NCBI RefSeq assembly: GCF_016863615.1
Contig: NZ_BOPF01000014.1
Location: 186,001-250,000, forward strand
Direction of reading: 5' to 3'
DNA length: 64,000 bases
DNA from: Virgisporangium aliadipatigenens
GTDB lineage: Bacteria; Actinomycetota; Actinomycetes; Mycobacteriales; Micromonosporaceae
Under the pieces are notes generated by a model. That model saw nothing but the letters and a program-made list of their open reading frames with translations. It was not told the origin of the DNA and made no database searches. This document shows, piece after piece, positions 41,226 to 49,368 of the stretch (position 1 is the stretch's first letter; each line of letters begins with the position of its first letter). A program made the position numbers and the translations under genes.

Positions 41226-41840
41226 GTGGGCGTGGCTGCTCCTGTGATGACTGAATTCGATCCCCTGCGTGACCTCGCTGGGAAATGGACCACGGATCTC
41301 GCGGAGCAGTACCTGCCACTTCCAAGCCACCCGTATCACACGTACGAGTGCGTCGATGGAAGGCTGATCATGTCTGCGGCGGAGTGCTACGAAAACGGCT
41401 TCGCGCAGATGCGGATCGACCGGATCTTGGGTGAGGCCGTCGAAGCCGCGGGATACATACTCCTGGGGCAGGTAAACCTGACCTTCGCCGACAATCGGTG
41501 GATCGTTCCGGACGCGCTCGTCATCAAAGAGCCGCCGGCGCGGGGAAAACAGCGCACCTGGATTCCCTATATGCATGCCGTCATGCCGATCGAGCTCGTC
41601 TCGCCGTCCAGCGAAGATCGCGATTGCATCGACAAGCCCGCCATGTGCGCGGCGGCGGGCGTTCCCTATTTCATGCAGATCCAGGTCCCCAAGTCGATCG
41701 GGCCGGTCAGGGTTTCCGTGCAGCGGCTGCGACGGCGCGGCGCGCCCACCGTGATCGCTTCCGGCCGGTCCGGGGATCGGGTCACGATGGACGAGCCGTT
41801 CTCGGTGTCGTTCGACCCGGAGCGGTTCAACGCTCCCTGA
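41226..41840 (+). CDS. Uma2-family (DUF820) putative endonuclease
   Basis: About 204 residues of the Uma2 family, a PD-(D/E)XK-like restriction-endonuclease fold found in many actinobacteria and cyanobacteria with unknown targets. Motifs: YECVDGRLIMS near the start, WIVPDALVI (core Asp), and MPIELVSPSSEDRDCIDKPAMCAAAGVPYFM with the E-x-x-S-P-S-S...K pattern. The start is uncertain: GTG 41226, GTG 41232 and ATG 41247 are all possible; TATAAC at 41218-41223 would fit a leaderless transcript. Isolated from nuo by the terminator. Confidence 0.8.
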   Translation: MGVAAPVMTEFDPLRDLAGKWTTDLAEQYLPLPSHPYHTYECVDGRLIMSAAECYENGFAQMRIDRILGEAVEAAGYILLGQVNLTFADNRWIVPDALVIKEPPARGKQRTWIPYMHAVMPIELVSPSSEDRDCIDKPAMCAAAGVPYFMQIQVPKSIGPVRVSVQRLRRRGAPTVIASGRSGDRVTMDEPFSVSFDPERFNAP

Positions 41841-41951
41841 GGAGCGTCGTCCCGGCCGGGCTGCGGCGGCTGGCGGTGATCGGCGTCGCATCGACCGGGG
41901 CCGGGAGGTGCTGGTCGCCCCGGGGTACGCGCCGTATGGCATCGTTGAGGC

Positions 41952-42974
41952 GTGGAGAAGGCGGGCGGCGGGCGGCGTGCACTGATCAGCTTCGACGGCG
42001 TTGATCCCGATCTGGAGGCCGGCGTCCGCGCGATCCTCGACGGTGTCGAGGGCACATTGCGCGAAACGGTCGCCAGCTCCGACCGCCTGATCGACGAGGC
42101 GGCCAAGCATCTGGTGGAGGCGGGCGGCAAGCGGTTCCGGCCGATGCTGGTGGCGCTCGGCGCCCAGTTCGGCGACCCGCGCTCGCCGATGGTCGTTCCG
42201 GCGGCGGCGGTGGTGGAGCTGACGCACCTCGGCACCCTGTACCACGACGACGTGATGGACGAGGCCGAGGTGCGGCGTGGTGCCCCGAGCGCCAACTCGC
42301 GCTGGGGTAACTCGATCGCGATCCTCATCGGCGACTACCTGTTCGCCCGCGCGGCCGATCTCGCGGCGGAGTTGGGGCTGGACGCGGTGCGCATCCAGTC
42401 GCGCACGTTCGCCCGGCTGGTGCACGGCCAGATCGCCGAGACGCTGGGGCCGGCCGAGGGCGAGGACCGGGTCGCGCACTATCTGAACGTCATCGCCGAG
42501 AAGACCGGTTCGCTGATCGCCACCAGTGCGCGCTTCGGCGGGATGTTCGGCGGTGCGCAGGAGGCGCACATCCGGGCGCTGACGGAGTACGGCGAGACGA
42601 TGGGCATCGCGTTCCAGCTCTCCGACGACCTGCTCGACATCGCCAGCGACTCCGAGGAGTCCGGCAAGACGCCCGGGACCGACCTGCGCGAGGGTGTGCC
42701 GACCCTGCCGGCCCTGTATGCGCTGGAGTCGGACGACTCCGATGCCGCGGCCGTTCGGCTACGGGAGCTGCTCTCGTCGGGGCCGCTGGTCGACGACGCG
42801 CTGCACGCCGAGGCGTTGGGGTTGCTGCGCGAGTCGACGGCGCTCAAGCGCGCGCGGGAGACGGTGCGCTCCTACGCGGAACGTTCGCGGGCGGCGCTGC
42901 TGACGCTGCCGGACGCGCCGGCACGGCAGGCGATGGAGTCCCTCTGCGACTCGATCGCGGACCGTACCAGCTGA
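41952..42974 (+). CDS. Polyprenyl diphosphate synthase
   Basis: A 340-residue trans-isoprenyl diphosphate synthase. The first Asp-rich motif is DDVMD (Asp99, Asp100, Asp103) and the second DDLLD (Asp225, Asp226, Asp229); GGKRFRP is the IPP-binding Lys/Arg loop. All are intact. Residues upstream of the first motif (THLGTLYHDD) are small, which suits long-chain products. Position after menG, menJ and nuo suggests it makes the menaquinone side chain, as does mycobacterial GrcC1. The GTG start has no strong ribosome binding site. Confidence 0.9.
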   Translation: MEKAGGGRRALISFDGVDPDLEAGVRAILDGVEGTLRETVASSDRLIDEAAKHLVEAGGKRFRPMLVALGAQFGDPRSPMVVPAAAVVELTHLGTLYHDDVMDEAEVRRGAPSANSRWGNSIAILIGDYLFARAADLAAELGLDAVRIQSRTFARLVHGQIAETLGPAEGEDRVAHYLNVIAEKTGSLIATSARFGGMFGGAQEAHIRALTEYGETMGIAFQLSDDLLDIASDSEESGKTPGTDLREGVPTLPALYALESDDSDAAAVRLRELLSSGPLVDDALHAEALGLLRESTALKRARETVRSYAERSRAALLTLPDAPARQAMESLCDSIADRTS

Positions 42975-43167
42975 CGCAACATGCACACCTTGCTGACCCT
43001 TGGTGCTTGAGATCTCACAGCGAGCACCGATGCATTGCTCAACTTCTGTGGAATATCAGCCGTCCGCGCCCTAAAAATCACCCTCAGCCACTGTCGGGTC
43101 CTCCCCGAATCGCCCGCAGTTTCATATTGTGTAAAGCCTGTTACTGCTGCGACTGGGGAGGGCGGCG
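42975..43167. other. Intergenic region between polyprenyl synthase and IclR genes
   Basis: 193 bases, more AT-rich than its neighbours. A small hairpin GGTGCT (43002-43007) / AGCACC (43023-43028) follows the synthase gene and might end its transcript. The rest should hold the IclR promoter, but no clear -35/-10 pair stands out. Confidence 0.3.
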
Positions 43168-43947
43168 GTGCGAGATCCACAGGCTGAGCCTTCGGATCTC
43201 ATCCGCAGCGTGTCGCGGGCCTTTCGGGTACTCGAGGCGGTGGGCCAATCGCCTCGCGGGTTGACGGTCAAACAGATCGCACGCCGGTGCGAGCTGACCG
43301 TGGCCACGACGTACCACCTGGTCCGCACACTTGCGTATGAGGGTTACGTGATGCGCCGCGAGGACGGCACCTACATAGTCGGGCTGGAGGTGGCCGACCG
43401 GTACCGCGAACTGGTGCTCGCCTGCCGCGGCCCGCAACAGGTGCAGGACGTCTTACGCAGGGCGGCCGTCGACTCGGGCTACACGCACATGGTCGGGCGG
43501 TTCATCAACGGGCGGGTCGCCATCGTGGCCTGTGCCGAGGGGATGCGCTCACCGCAGGTCGACGACCTGGTGGCCGGGTTCGACGACGGGGCGCACGCGA
43601 CGGCGCTCGGCAAGGCGCTGGTCGCCACGCTGAGCGCCGACCACCGGTGGCGGTTCCTGAAGGAACAGGGGATGCCGGCCTACACGCCGCAGACGCTGAC
43701 GTCGCTGGAGGCCCTGGACGCCGACCTCGCGGCCGGTGAGCGGCGCGGGCTGCACATCGAGGTCAACCAGTTCCGGACCGGGCTCGCCGGAGCGGCCGTG
43801 CTGGTCGTCGCCGACCGCGAGCAGGAACGCCGGGTCGCGCTCGGCTGCACCGTACCGGCCGCCGACATGATGGCCTCCGCCAAGACCATCCGCACCAGAC
43901 TCGTCGCCACGGCACAGCAACTGGCCGAGGCGCTACGCGAGGGCTGA
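43168..43947 (+). CDS. IclR-family transcriptional regulator
   Basis: A 259-residue regulator with an N-terminal winged HTH (residues 12-70: SVSRAFRVLEAVGQSPRG, LTVATTYHLVRTLAYEGYV) and a C-terminal IclR effector domain (85-255: FDDGAHATALGKALVATLS, GLHIEVNQFRTGLAGAAVLV). Ligand unknown. It carries a rare TTA leucine codon at 43453-43455, which in streptomycetes would make it dependent on the bldA tRNA. It converges on phoX, with a strong hairpin in between. Confidence 0.9.
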   Translation: MRDPQAEPSDLIRSVSRAFRVLEAVGQSPRGLTVKQIARRCELTVATTYHLVRTLAYEGYVMRREDGTYIVGLEVADRYRELVLACRGPQQVQDVLRRAAVDSGYTHMVGRFINGRVAIVACAEGMRSPQVDDLVAGFDDGAHATALGKALVATLSADHRWRFLKEQGMPAYTPQTLTSLEALDADLAAGERRGLHIEVNQFRTGLAGAAVLVVADREQERRVALGCTVPAADMMASAKTIRTRLVATAQQLAEALREG

Positions 43948-43962
43948 AAACAAGCGGCGGGA

Positions 43963-43992
43963 GCGACGGTCCGCACCACGGCGGACCGTCGC
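43963..43992. terminator. Bidirectional hairpin, copy 1 of a repeated element
   Basis: GCGACGGTCCGC (43963-43974) and GCGGACCGTCGC (43981-43992) form a perfect 12-bp stem with a six-base loop between the convergent IclR and phoX genes. A 39-base stretch (43956-43994) is identical to 61821-61859. No T tract. Likely a terminator for both genes. Confidence 0.7.
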
Positions 43993-44006
43993 AACCAATC
44001 AGATCG

Positions 44007-46061
44007 CTAGGAACCCACCGGTCCGTTGTCCAGCTTCCAGGTGACCGCGATGCCGGGCTTGGCGAAGTCGCCGTCCGGCCAGGTGGAGGCCGGATTCTCG
44101 ACCCGGGCACCGTCCCGCTCGCCCGGGTGCTGAACGGCCGTGAAGACGCTCTTGCCGTCGGCCGAGATGAACGGGCCGCAGGACTCGGCGCCGAACGGCA
44201 CGCTCAGGAACTGCTTGAGGTAGCCGGCGTTCGGGCCTTCCAGCGGCACGGCGAACAGCCCGTCGTTGGCCTCCAGCGCGTTGCCGTCCGTGGCGATCCA
44301 CAGGTTGCCGGCGGCGTCGAACGCCACGTTGTCCGGGCAGGAGATCGGCGAGACCTTCGACTTGTCGAAGCCGAGGAAGTAGGTCGACGGGTCGGCCGGG
44401 TCGCCGCAGATGATCGGCAGCTTCCACGAGAACGTCTCCGACGCGTTGTCGCCGTTGTCCTCGGTGATCTCCAGGATGTGGCCGTGCTTGTTGTTGGCGC
44501 GCGGGTTGACCGGGTCCACGCCGGGGTCGGTGCCGACGCCGCGCCGCGAGTTGTTGGTCAGCGCGCAGTAGACCTTGCCGGTCTTCGGGTTCGGCTCCAC
44601 GTCCTCGGGGCGGTCCATCTTGGTCGCGCCGAGCTTGTCCGCGGCGAGGCGGGTCAGGATCAGCACCTCGGCGACGGTCATGCCCTCGACGCGGCTGGCG
44701 TTGTCCTTCACCAACGGCAGCCACCGGCCACGGCCGCTGCCGTCGAACTTCGCGACATACAGGTCGCCAGACTCCAGCAGCGTGAGGTTGTGCTGGCGGG
44801 CCGACGGCGAGCGGCCGTCGCGCATCTTCTTGTGCGACACGAACTTGTACAGGTAGTCGAAGCGCTCGTCGTCGCCGGTGTACGCGACCACCCGCTTGTC
44901 CTTGGCCAGGATGACGTTCGCGCCCTCGTGCTTGAGGCGGCCCAGCGCGGTGTGCTTGCGCGGCGCCGCCTTCGGGTCGAACGGGTCCAGCTCGACGATC
45001 CAGCCGAAGCGGTTCGCCTCGTTGGGGTTCTTGGTGAGGTCGAAGCGCTCGTCGGCGGTGTCCCAGTTGGCGGCGCCCCGGTTGGCGATGTCGAACCCGT
45101 ACCGCTTGAGCCCCGGCTTGGCCGCCTCGGGCGCGCCGTTGGCGCCGACGAAGACGCCGTTGAAGTTCTCCTCGCCGGAGAGCACGGTGCCCCAGGGCGT
45201 GACGCCGCCGGCGCAGTTCGCGAACGTGCCGATGACGCTCTTGCCCGTCCTGTCGGCGGCGGTCTTCAGCCACTCGTGCCCGGCGGCCGGCCCGGTGAGG
45301 GTGAACCGGGTGTCGGAGGCGGTGACGCGCCGGTTGTACGGCCGGCGCCCGTTGCGAACGAGCTGCCACTCACCGGTGCGCCCGACGCGCTCGATCTCGA
45401 CGACGGCCATGCCGACGGCGGCCTGGATGATCTTCCACTGCTCGACGGTCAGCGCCGCGGTGGAGGTGAACCCGGGGAACATCAGCTCGGGGTTGGCGTA
45501 CTCGTGGTTGCACACCAGCAGCGCGCGGTCCCGCCCGTGCAGCGGCAGGACGGCGACGAAGTCGTTGTTGTAGCCGAACTGCTTCTTCTGCTTCTCGGCC
45601 GACTGCTGGTACACGTCGAACTTCGGCGCACCGGGCAGGACCTCGTCGCCCCACCGCACGATCACCGAGTGGTCGTACCCGTTGGGCACGATGAACGAGT
45701 CCAGCCGGTTCGGCGGGATGGCCTTGAAGCCCAGCGCGGCGGGGGCGCCGCTCTTGCCCAGCTCGGCGGCGTCGGGAACGTCGCGCGCGGCGTCGGCGTC
45801 GGGATCCGCGGGTGCGGCGACGGCCGGCGACGCGGCCGCGAGCCCGCCGAGCACCACGGCACCGATCGCGCCGCCGCGCATGACACCGCGCCGGGAGACC
45901 TCCGCCTGCACCAGGTCGCCGAAGTACTGGTTGTCGGACTCGTTGGGCTCCGGGTGGTCGCACGCGTTGCCGCACCGGTACCGGCACGTCGAGGCGCTAC
46001 GCCCGAAGTGTCCCCGTAGTGCCGCGCCGACGATCGGTAACAGCCGCCGGGGTTGGGTCAT
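44007..46061 (-). CDS. phoX: PhoX-family phosphatase (DUF839), Tat-exported
   Basis: A 684-residue alkaline phosphatase of the Ca/Fe-dependent PhoX family, releasing phosphate from organic esters outside the cell. The Tat signal VSRRGVMRGG has its twin Arg at residues 57-58, after a long n-region that includes CRYRCGNACDHP, as is usual for actinobacterial PhoX. The beta-propeller shows family motifs such as VCNHEYANPELMFPG, NCAGGVTPWGTVLSGEENFNG, EGMTVAE and GNLWIATDGN. Two GTGAACC repeats 11 bases apart lie in the divergent region with sigL; read on the minus strand they resemble a PhoP box. Confidence 0.92.
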   Translation of the reverse strand: MTQPRRLLPIVGAALRGHFGRSASTCRYRCGNACDHPEPNESDNQYFGDLVQAEVSRRGVMRGGAIGAVVLGGLAAASPAVAAPADPDADAARDVPDAAELGKSGAPAALGFKAIPPNRLDSFIVPNGYDHSVIVRWGDEVLPGAPKFDVYQQSAEKQKKQFGYNNDFVAVLPLHGRDRALLVCNHEYANPELMFPGFTSTAALTVEQWKIIQAAVGMAVVEIERVGRTGEWQLVRNGRRPYNRRVTASDTRFTLTGPAAGHEWLKTAADRTGKSVIGTFANCAGGVTPWGTVLSGEENFNGVFVGANGAPEAAKPGLKRYGFDIANRGAANWDTADERFDLTKNPNEANRFGWIVELDPFDPKAAPRKHTALGRLKHEGANVILAKDKRVVAYTGDDERFDYLYKFVSHKKMRDGRSPSARQHNLTLLESGDLYVAKFDGSGRGRWLPLVKDNASRVEGMTVAEVLILTRLAADKLGATKMDRPEDVEPNPKTGKVYCALTNNSRRGVGTDPGVDPVNPRANNKHGHILEITEDNGDNASETFSWKLPIICGDPADPSTYFLGFDKSKVSPISCPDNVAFDAAGNLWIATDGNALEANDGLFAVPLEGPNAGYLKQFLSVPFGAESCGPFISADGKSVFTAVQHPGERDGARVENPASTWPDGDFAKPGIAVTWKLDNGPVGS

Positions 46062-46222
46062 GTGAAGTCTCCTCGTGTCGCGAACGGTTGGGCCGTCAGG
46101 GCCGACTCGTTAGGCTCAGGCTGATCGCTGACGCCCGATCGAATACGTCGACGCAGACCGGTCCAGAGCGGCACGTTATGGGCAGTCAATGGATCGAGAG
46201 AGGCACTACCGTGAACCGCGCG

Positions 46223-46251
46223 TGAACCATCTCGGGCTGAGCTGCGTGAAC
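46223..46251 (+). promoter_or_regulatory. Putative SigL-type autoregulatory promoter
   Basis: TGAACC (46223-46228), 16 bases, CGTGAAC (46245-46251), then 24 bases to the sigL GTG with GTAGGAGAG as ribosome binding site. The mycobacterial SigL promoter is known to be TGAACC, 16-18 bases, CGT; the match implies autoregulation. A second TGAACC at 46212-46217 lies 11 bases upstream. Confidence 0.6.
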
Positions 46252-46275
46252 TAAGACGTAAGGGGTTGTAGGAGA

Positions 46276-46788
46276 GTGGGCGACGACGACGCCGAGTTGC
46301 TACGGGCGCTCCATACCGAGCACGGCGACGCACTGTTCGCCCATGCTCTGCGGCTCACCGGGGGAGACCGTCAGCGCGCGGAGGATCTCGTGCAGGAAAC
46401 GATGCTGCGAGCCTGGCAGCATCCCGAGGCGCTTGACCCGGCGAGAGGGTCGGTGCGCGCGTGGTTGTTCACGACCACGCGCAATCTGGCCATCGACGCC
46501 TGGCGACGGCGGAGTGTGCGGGCGGGTGAGGTGATCACGGACACTCCACCGGAGCGGCCGGGGGCTGACGAGAGCGAGCGTGTCGTCGAGTCATGGGTGA
46601 TCGCGGAGGCGTTGGCAAGACTGTCCGCCCCGCATCGGGAGGTGCTGGTGGAGTGCTACTACGCCGGCCGTTCGGTGGCTGAGGCGGCGGAGAAGCTCGG
46701 CGTGCCTCCGGGCACCGTGAAGTCGCGTTCTTACTACGCGTTGCGGCAGCTGAAGATCGTATTAGAGGAGTTGGGGGTGACACAGTGA
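46276..46788 (+). CDS. sigL: ECF sigma factor, SigL type
   Basis: A 170-residue ECF sigma factor very like mycobacterial SigL: region 2 (ALRLTGGDRQRAEDLVQETMLRAWQHPE) and region 4 (ALARLSAPHREVLVECYYAGRSVAEAAEKLGVPPGTVKSR, here noted in parts) with the ending LEELGVT. It overlaps its anti-sigma gene by 4 bases, so both proteins are made in fixed ratio. A fitting autoregulatory promoter lies upstream. It contains a rare TTA codon at 46762-46764. Divergent to phoX, which could be in its regulon. Confidence 0.9.
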   Translation: MGDDDAELLRALHTEHGDALFAHALRLTGGDRQRAEDLVQETMLRAWQHPEALDPARGSVRAWLFTTTRNLAIDAWRRRSVRAGEVITDTPPERPGADESERVVESWVIAEALARLSAPHREVLVECYYAGRSVAEAAEKLGVPPGTVKSRSYYALRQLKIVLEELGVTQ

Positions 46789-47546
46789 AATGCCCACAGG
46801 CCATTGACGTCGGCGTCTACGTGCTGGGCGCGCTGTCGCCCGCCGACACCGAGGAGTTCGAGCGGCACCTGGGTCAGTGCGAGTTCTGCCAGGAGGAGGT
46901 CGCCGATCTGGCCGGCCTGCCGAGCCTGCTGGGGCAGCTCGACTTCGCCACCGCCGAGGCGATCGCCCGCGAGGGGGCGGTGCCGGCGGACCTGCGACAG
47001 CCGTCGCGCGAGGCCGCCTGGGCCGGGCCGACGTCCGTTCCGGTGGTGACGCCGGCCGATCCGGAGGGCGGTCGGGTGGTGTCGTTGCTCGACGCCGCCA
47101 AGCACCGCCGGGCGCGGGAGCGTCGTCGGGGACGGGTTTTCGCCGTCGCCGCGACCCTGGCCGCGGCCTGTCTCGCGGTGGTCGTCGGTCTGGGCGTTCC
47201 CGCGATATTGAACTCCGGAAGCGAAGCGCCCGACCTGGTCGCGATGACCGCCACGTCGGCCAACGTCCCCATCACGGCCGAGGTCGGGATGGTCCGGGAC
47301 GGCGACCGCACGAAGGTCGTCATGCACTGCGTCTACAGCGGCGGGTCCAGCACGGACAACCGGTGGATGCTGCGGCTGCGGGCGGTGCCGAAGGGCGGCG
47401 GCCAGCCGGTCGAGGTGACCAACTGGAGCGCCGGGCACGGCGACGAGTTCGAGCTGACCGGCTACACCACGCTCAAGCCCGACCAGATGGAACGCATCGA
47501 GATGGTCAAGGGGGACGGGACCGTCCTGCTGACCTACGTGCCGTAA
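46785..47546 (+). CDS. rslA: RslA-type zinc anti-sigma factor
   Basis: A 253-residue membrane anti-sigma factor. The zinc-binding motif HLGQCEFC (His28, Cys32, Cys35) is in the N-terminal cytoplasmic domain, preceded by VYVLGALSPADTEEFERH. One transmembrane helix lies at about residues 118-140; the rest is extracytoplasmic. Loss of zinc on thiol oxidation would release SigL, as shown for the mycobacterial pair. GTG start overlapping sigL. Ends 4 bases before the convergent rarD gene. Confidence 0.9.
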   Translation: MKCPQAIDVGVYVLGALSPADTEEFERHLGQCEFCQEEVADLAGLPSLLGQLDFATAEAIAREGAVPADLRQPSREAAWAGPTSVPVVTPADPEGGRVVSLLDAAKHRRARERRRGRVFAVAATLAAACLAVVVGLGVPAILNSGSEAPDLVAMTATSANVPITAEVGMVRDGDRTKVVMHCVYSGGSSTDNRWMLRLRAVPKGGGQPVEVTNWSAGHGDEFELTGYTTLKPDQMERIEMVKGDGTVLLTYVP

Positions 47547-47550
47547 GAAC

Positions 47551-48441
47551 CTAGGCCGCGGCCGTCGCGAGGCGGCTGCGGCGGGTGGCGCGGATGCCGT
47601 CCCAGCTGAACACGGCGAGCGCGAGCCAGACGAGTGCGAAGCCGGCGAGCCGTGCGGCCGGCATCGGTTCGTGGAAGGCCAGCACGCCGATGGCCAGGTG
47701 CAGGATCGGCGCCAGGTACTGCAGCACGCCCAGGATCGTCAGCGGGATCCGGTTGGCCGCGCCGGCGAACAGGAGCAGCGGGATCGCGGTGACCGGTCCG
47801 GCGACCACCAGCAGCGCGGTGAGCGTCCAGTTCCCGTGCCCGAACGCCTGGCCGTCCTGCACCGCGAGATACACCAGCGCGACGGGCGCCAGCACCGAGG
47901 ACTCCACCAGCAGCCCTTCCGCCGCCGGCAGCGCCAGCCGCTTCTTGACCAGCCCGTACAGGCCGAAGCTGACCGCGAGCAACAGCGCGATCCAGGGCAG
48001 CCGGCCGTAGTCGACGGTCAGCACGACGACGGCGAGGGTGCTGATCCCGACGGCCACCCACTGCGTGGCACGCAGGCGCTCCTTCAGGGCCACGACGCCC
48101 AGCCCCACCGCGACGAGCGGCGTCACGAAGTAGCCGAGGGAGACCTCGACGACCTGTTCGCTGGAAACGCCGTAGATGAACGTGAGCCAATTGACCCCGA
48201 TCAGCACCGCCGCGAGCGCGACGCCCGCCAGCTTGCGTGGCTGACGGGTCAGGTCCCGGACGGCCTGCCAGCGGCGCCGCGCCGCGAGCAGGATCGCGAC
48301 GAACACCACGGACCACACGATCCGGTGCGCCAGGATCTCCAGCGGCGTGGCGTCGTCGAGCAGGCGCCAGTAAAGCGGGAAGAAGCCCCAGATGGCGTAG
48401 GCGGCGAATCCGAGCAGGAGACCGTGGCGGGAGGCGGGCAC
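47551..48441 (-). CDS. rarD: EamA-family transporter RarD
   Basis: A 296-residue protein with ten hydrophobic helices in two EamA repeats. The RarD-type start GFAAYAIWGFFPLYWRLL and HRIVWSVVF are clear, as are GVNWLTFIYGV and LGYFVTPLV. RarD proteins are inner-membrane metabolite transporters; substrates are mostly unknown. Third gene of a minus-strand set with GNAT and holin-like genes. Confidence 0.9.
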   Translation of the reverse strand: MPASRHGLLLGFAAYAIWGFFPLYWRLLDDATPLEILAHRIVWSVVFVAILLAARRRWQAVRDLTRQPRKLAGVALAAVLIGVNWLTFIYGVSSEQVVEVSLGYFVTPLVAVGLGVVALKERLRATQWVAVGISTLAVVVLTVDYGRLPWIALLLAVSFGLYGLVKKRLALPAAEGLLVESSVLAPVALVYLAVQDGQAFGHGNWTLTALLVVAGPVTAIPLLLFAGAANRIPLTILGVLQYLAPILHLAIGVLAFHEPMPAARLAGFALVWLALAVFSWDGIRATRRSRLATAAA

Positions 48442-48466
48442 CGTTCCACGGTAAGGGGCGTAGCGG

Positions 48467-48907
48467 TTAGCGATCCTTGCCTGTGGGAGGGGTCACGCGG
48501 TATTCCATCCACATTCCTGGATCGACCAGCGGGGTGAAGCCGTGCTTGGCGTACACGCCGTGGGCGTCCTTCGTGGCGAGGAGGATGCGCCGCGGGCCGA
48601 GGTCGCGCAGGTGGGCACAGGCCGCGCCGACGAACCACGTACCGAGGCCGGTGCCGCGCGAGCCGCGTTCGACGTAGACGTCGCAGAGCCAGGCGAACGT
48701 GGCCGAATCCGTCACCGCCCGGGCGTAGCCGACCTGCGTGCCGGCCGGGTCGTACAGGCCGAAGTTGAGCGAGCCGGCGATCGCGCGTTCGACCGTGTCG
48801 CGGCTGCGGCCGAGCGCCCAGTACGCGTCGGTCGACAGCCAGTGGTGGATCCGGTCCAGGTCGAGCCGGCCCGGATCCGTGTCGAGCGTGTACCCGTCAG
48901 GGGTCAC
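48467..48907 (-). CDS. GNAT-family N-acetyltransferase
   Basis: A 146-residue acetyltransferase with the acetyl-CoA loop VERGSRGTGLGTWFV (Q/R-x-x-G-x-G/A type) and the C-terminal GVYAKHGFTPL. The motif DRIHHWLSTDAYWALGRSRD near the N-terminus is common in small stand-alone actinobacterial GNATs of unknown acceptor. Its ATG overlaps the upstream holin-like gene by 4 bases. Confidence 0.9.
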   Translation of the reverse strand: MTPDGYTLDTDPGRLDLDRIHHWLSTDAYWALGRSRDTVERAIAGSLNFGLYDPAGTQVGYARAVTDSATFAWLCDVYVERGSRGTGLGTWFVGAACAHLRDLGPRRILLATKDAHGVYAKHGFTPLVDPGMWMEYRVTPPTGKDR

Positions 48908-49323
48908 CGGCGGTAGTCGCGCTGACGCGGGCGACGGTCGTCGTCGTCCCGGTCCTTGCCGGTCTTGACGAAGAAGTTCAGCAGCCAGCTGACGATGCCG
49001 ATCAGCAGCGTGCCGAGCACCGCCGGGATGAACCCGTCGACGTGGAACCGCAGGTCGAGTTCACCGGCGATCCAGCTGGTCAGCCAGAGGAGCAGGCCGT
49101 TGACCAGCACCGCCACGAGGCCCAGCGTCACCGCGTAGATGGCGCAGCCGAACGTCTTGATGATCGGCCGCAGCACGGCGTTGACCACACCGAAGATCAC
49201 CGCGACGACGAGCAGCGTGCCGATCTTTTCGGTCGGCTCGCCACTGAGCGTGATGCCCTCGATCGCCACCGTGGAGAGCCACAGCGCGAACGCGCTCACG
49301 ACCAGCCTGATCAGGATGCCCAT
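48904..49323 (-). CDS. Phage-holin-4-superfamily membrane protein
   Basis: A 139-residue protein with four hydrophobic segments of the Phage_holin_4_2 (DUF360/YvlD-like) family, recognised by VIFGVVNAVLRPIIK and the TLGLVAVLVNGLLLWLTSW stretch. Chromosomal members are not phage holins in the lytic sense; their role is unknown. A charged tail (KDRDDDDRRPRQRDYRR) follows the last helix. There is no phage gene nearby. Confidence 0.85.
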   Translation of the reverse strand: MGILIRLVVSAFALWLSTVAIEGITLSGEPTEKIGTLLVVAVIFGVVNAVLRPIIKTFGCAIYAVTLGLVAVLVNGLLLWLTSWIAGELDLRFHVDGFIPAVLGTLLIGIVSWLLNFFVKTGKDRDDDDRRPRQRDYRR

Positions 49324-49368
49324 GCGGTGATCGTCCCACGGCGGTGCCAGCGACGGTGACCCCGGTCG

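Noticed and set aside
48904-49323. Prophage remnant because of the holin-like protein
   Set aside because: The YvlD/Phage_holin_4_2 family is widespread in chromosomes and no other phage gene is near.
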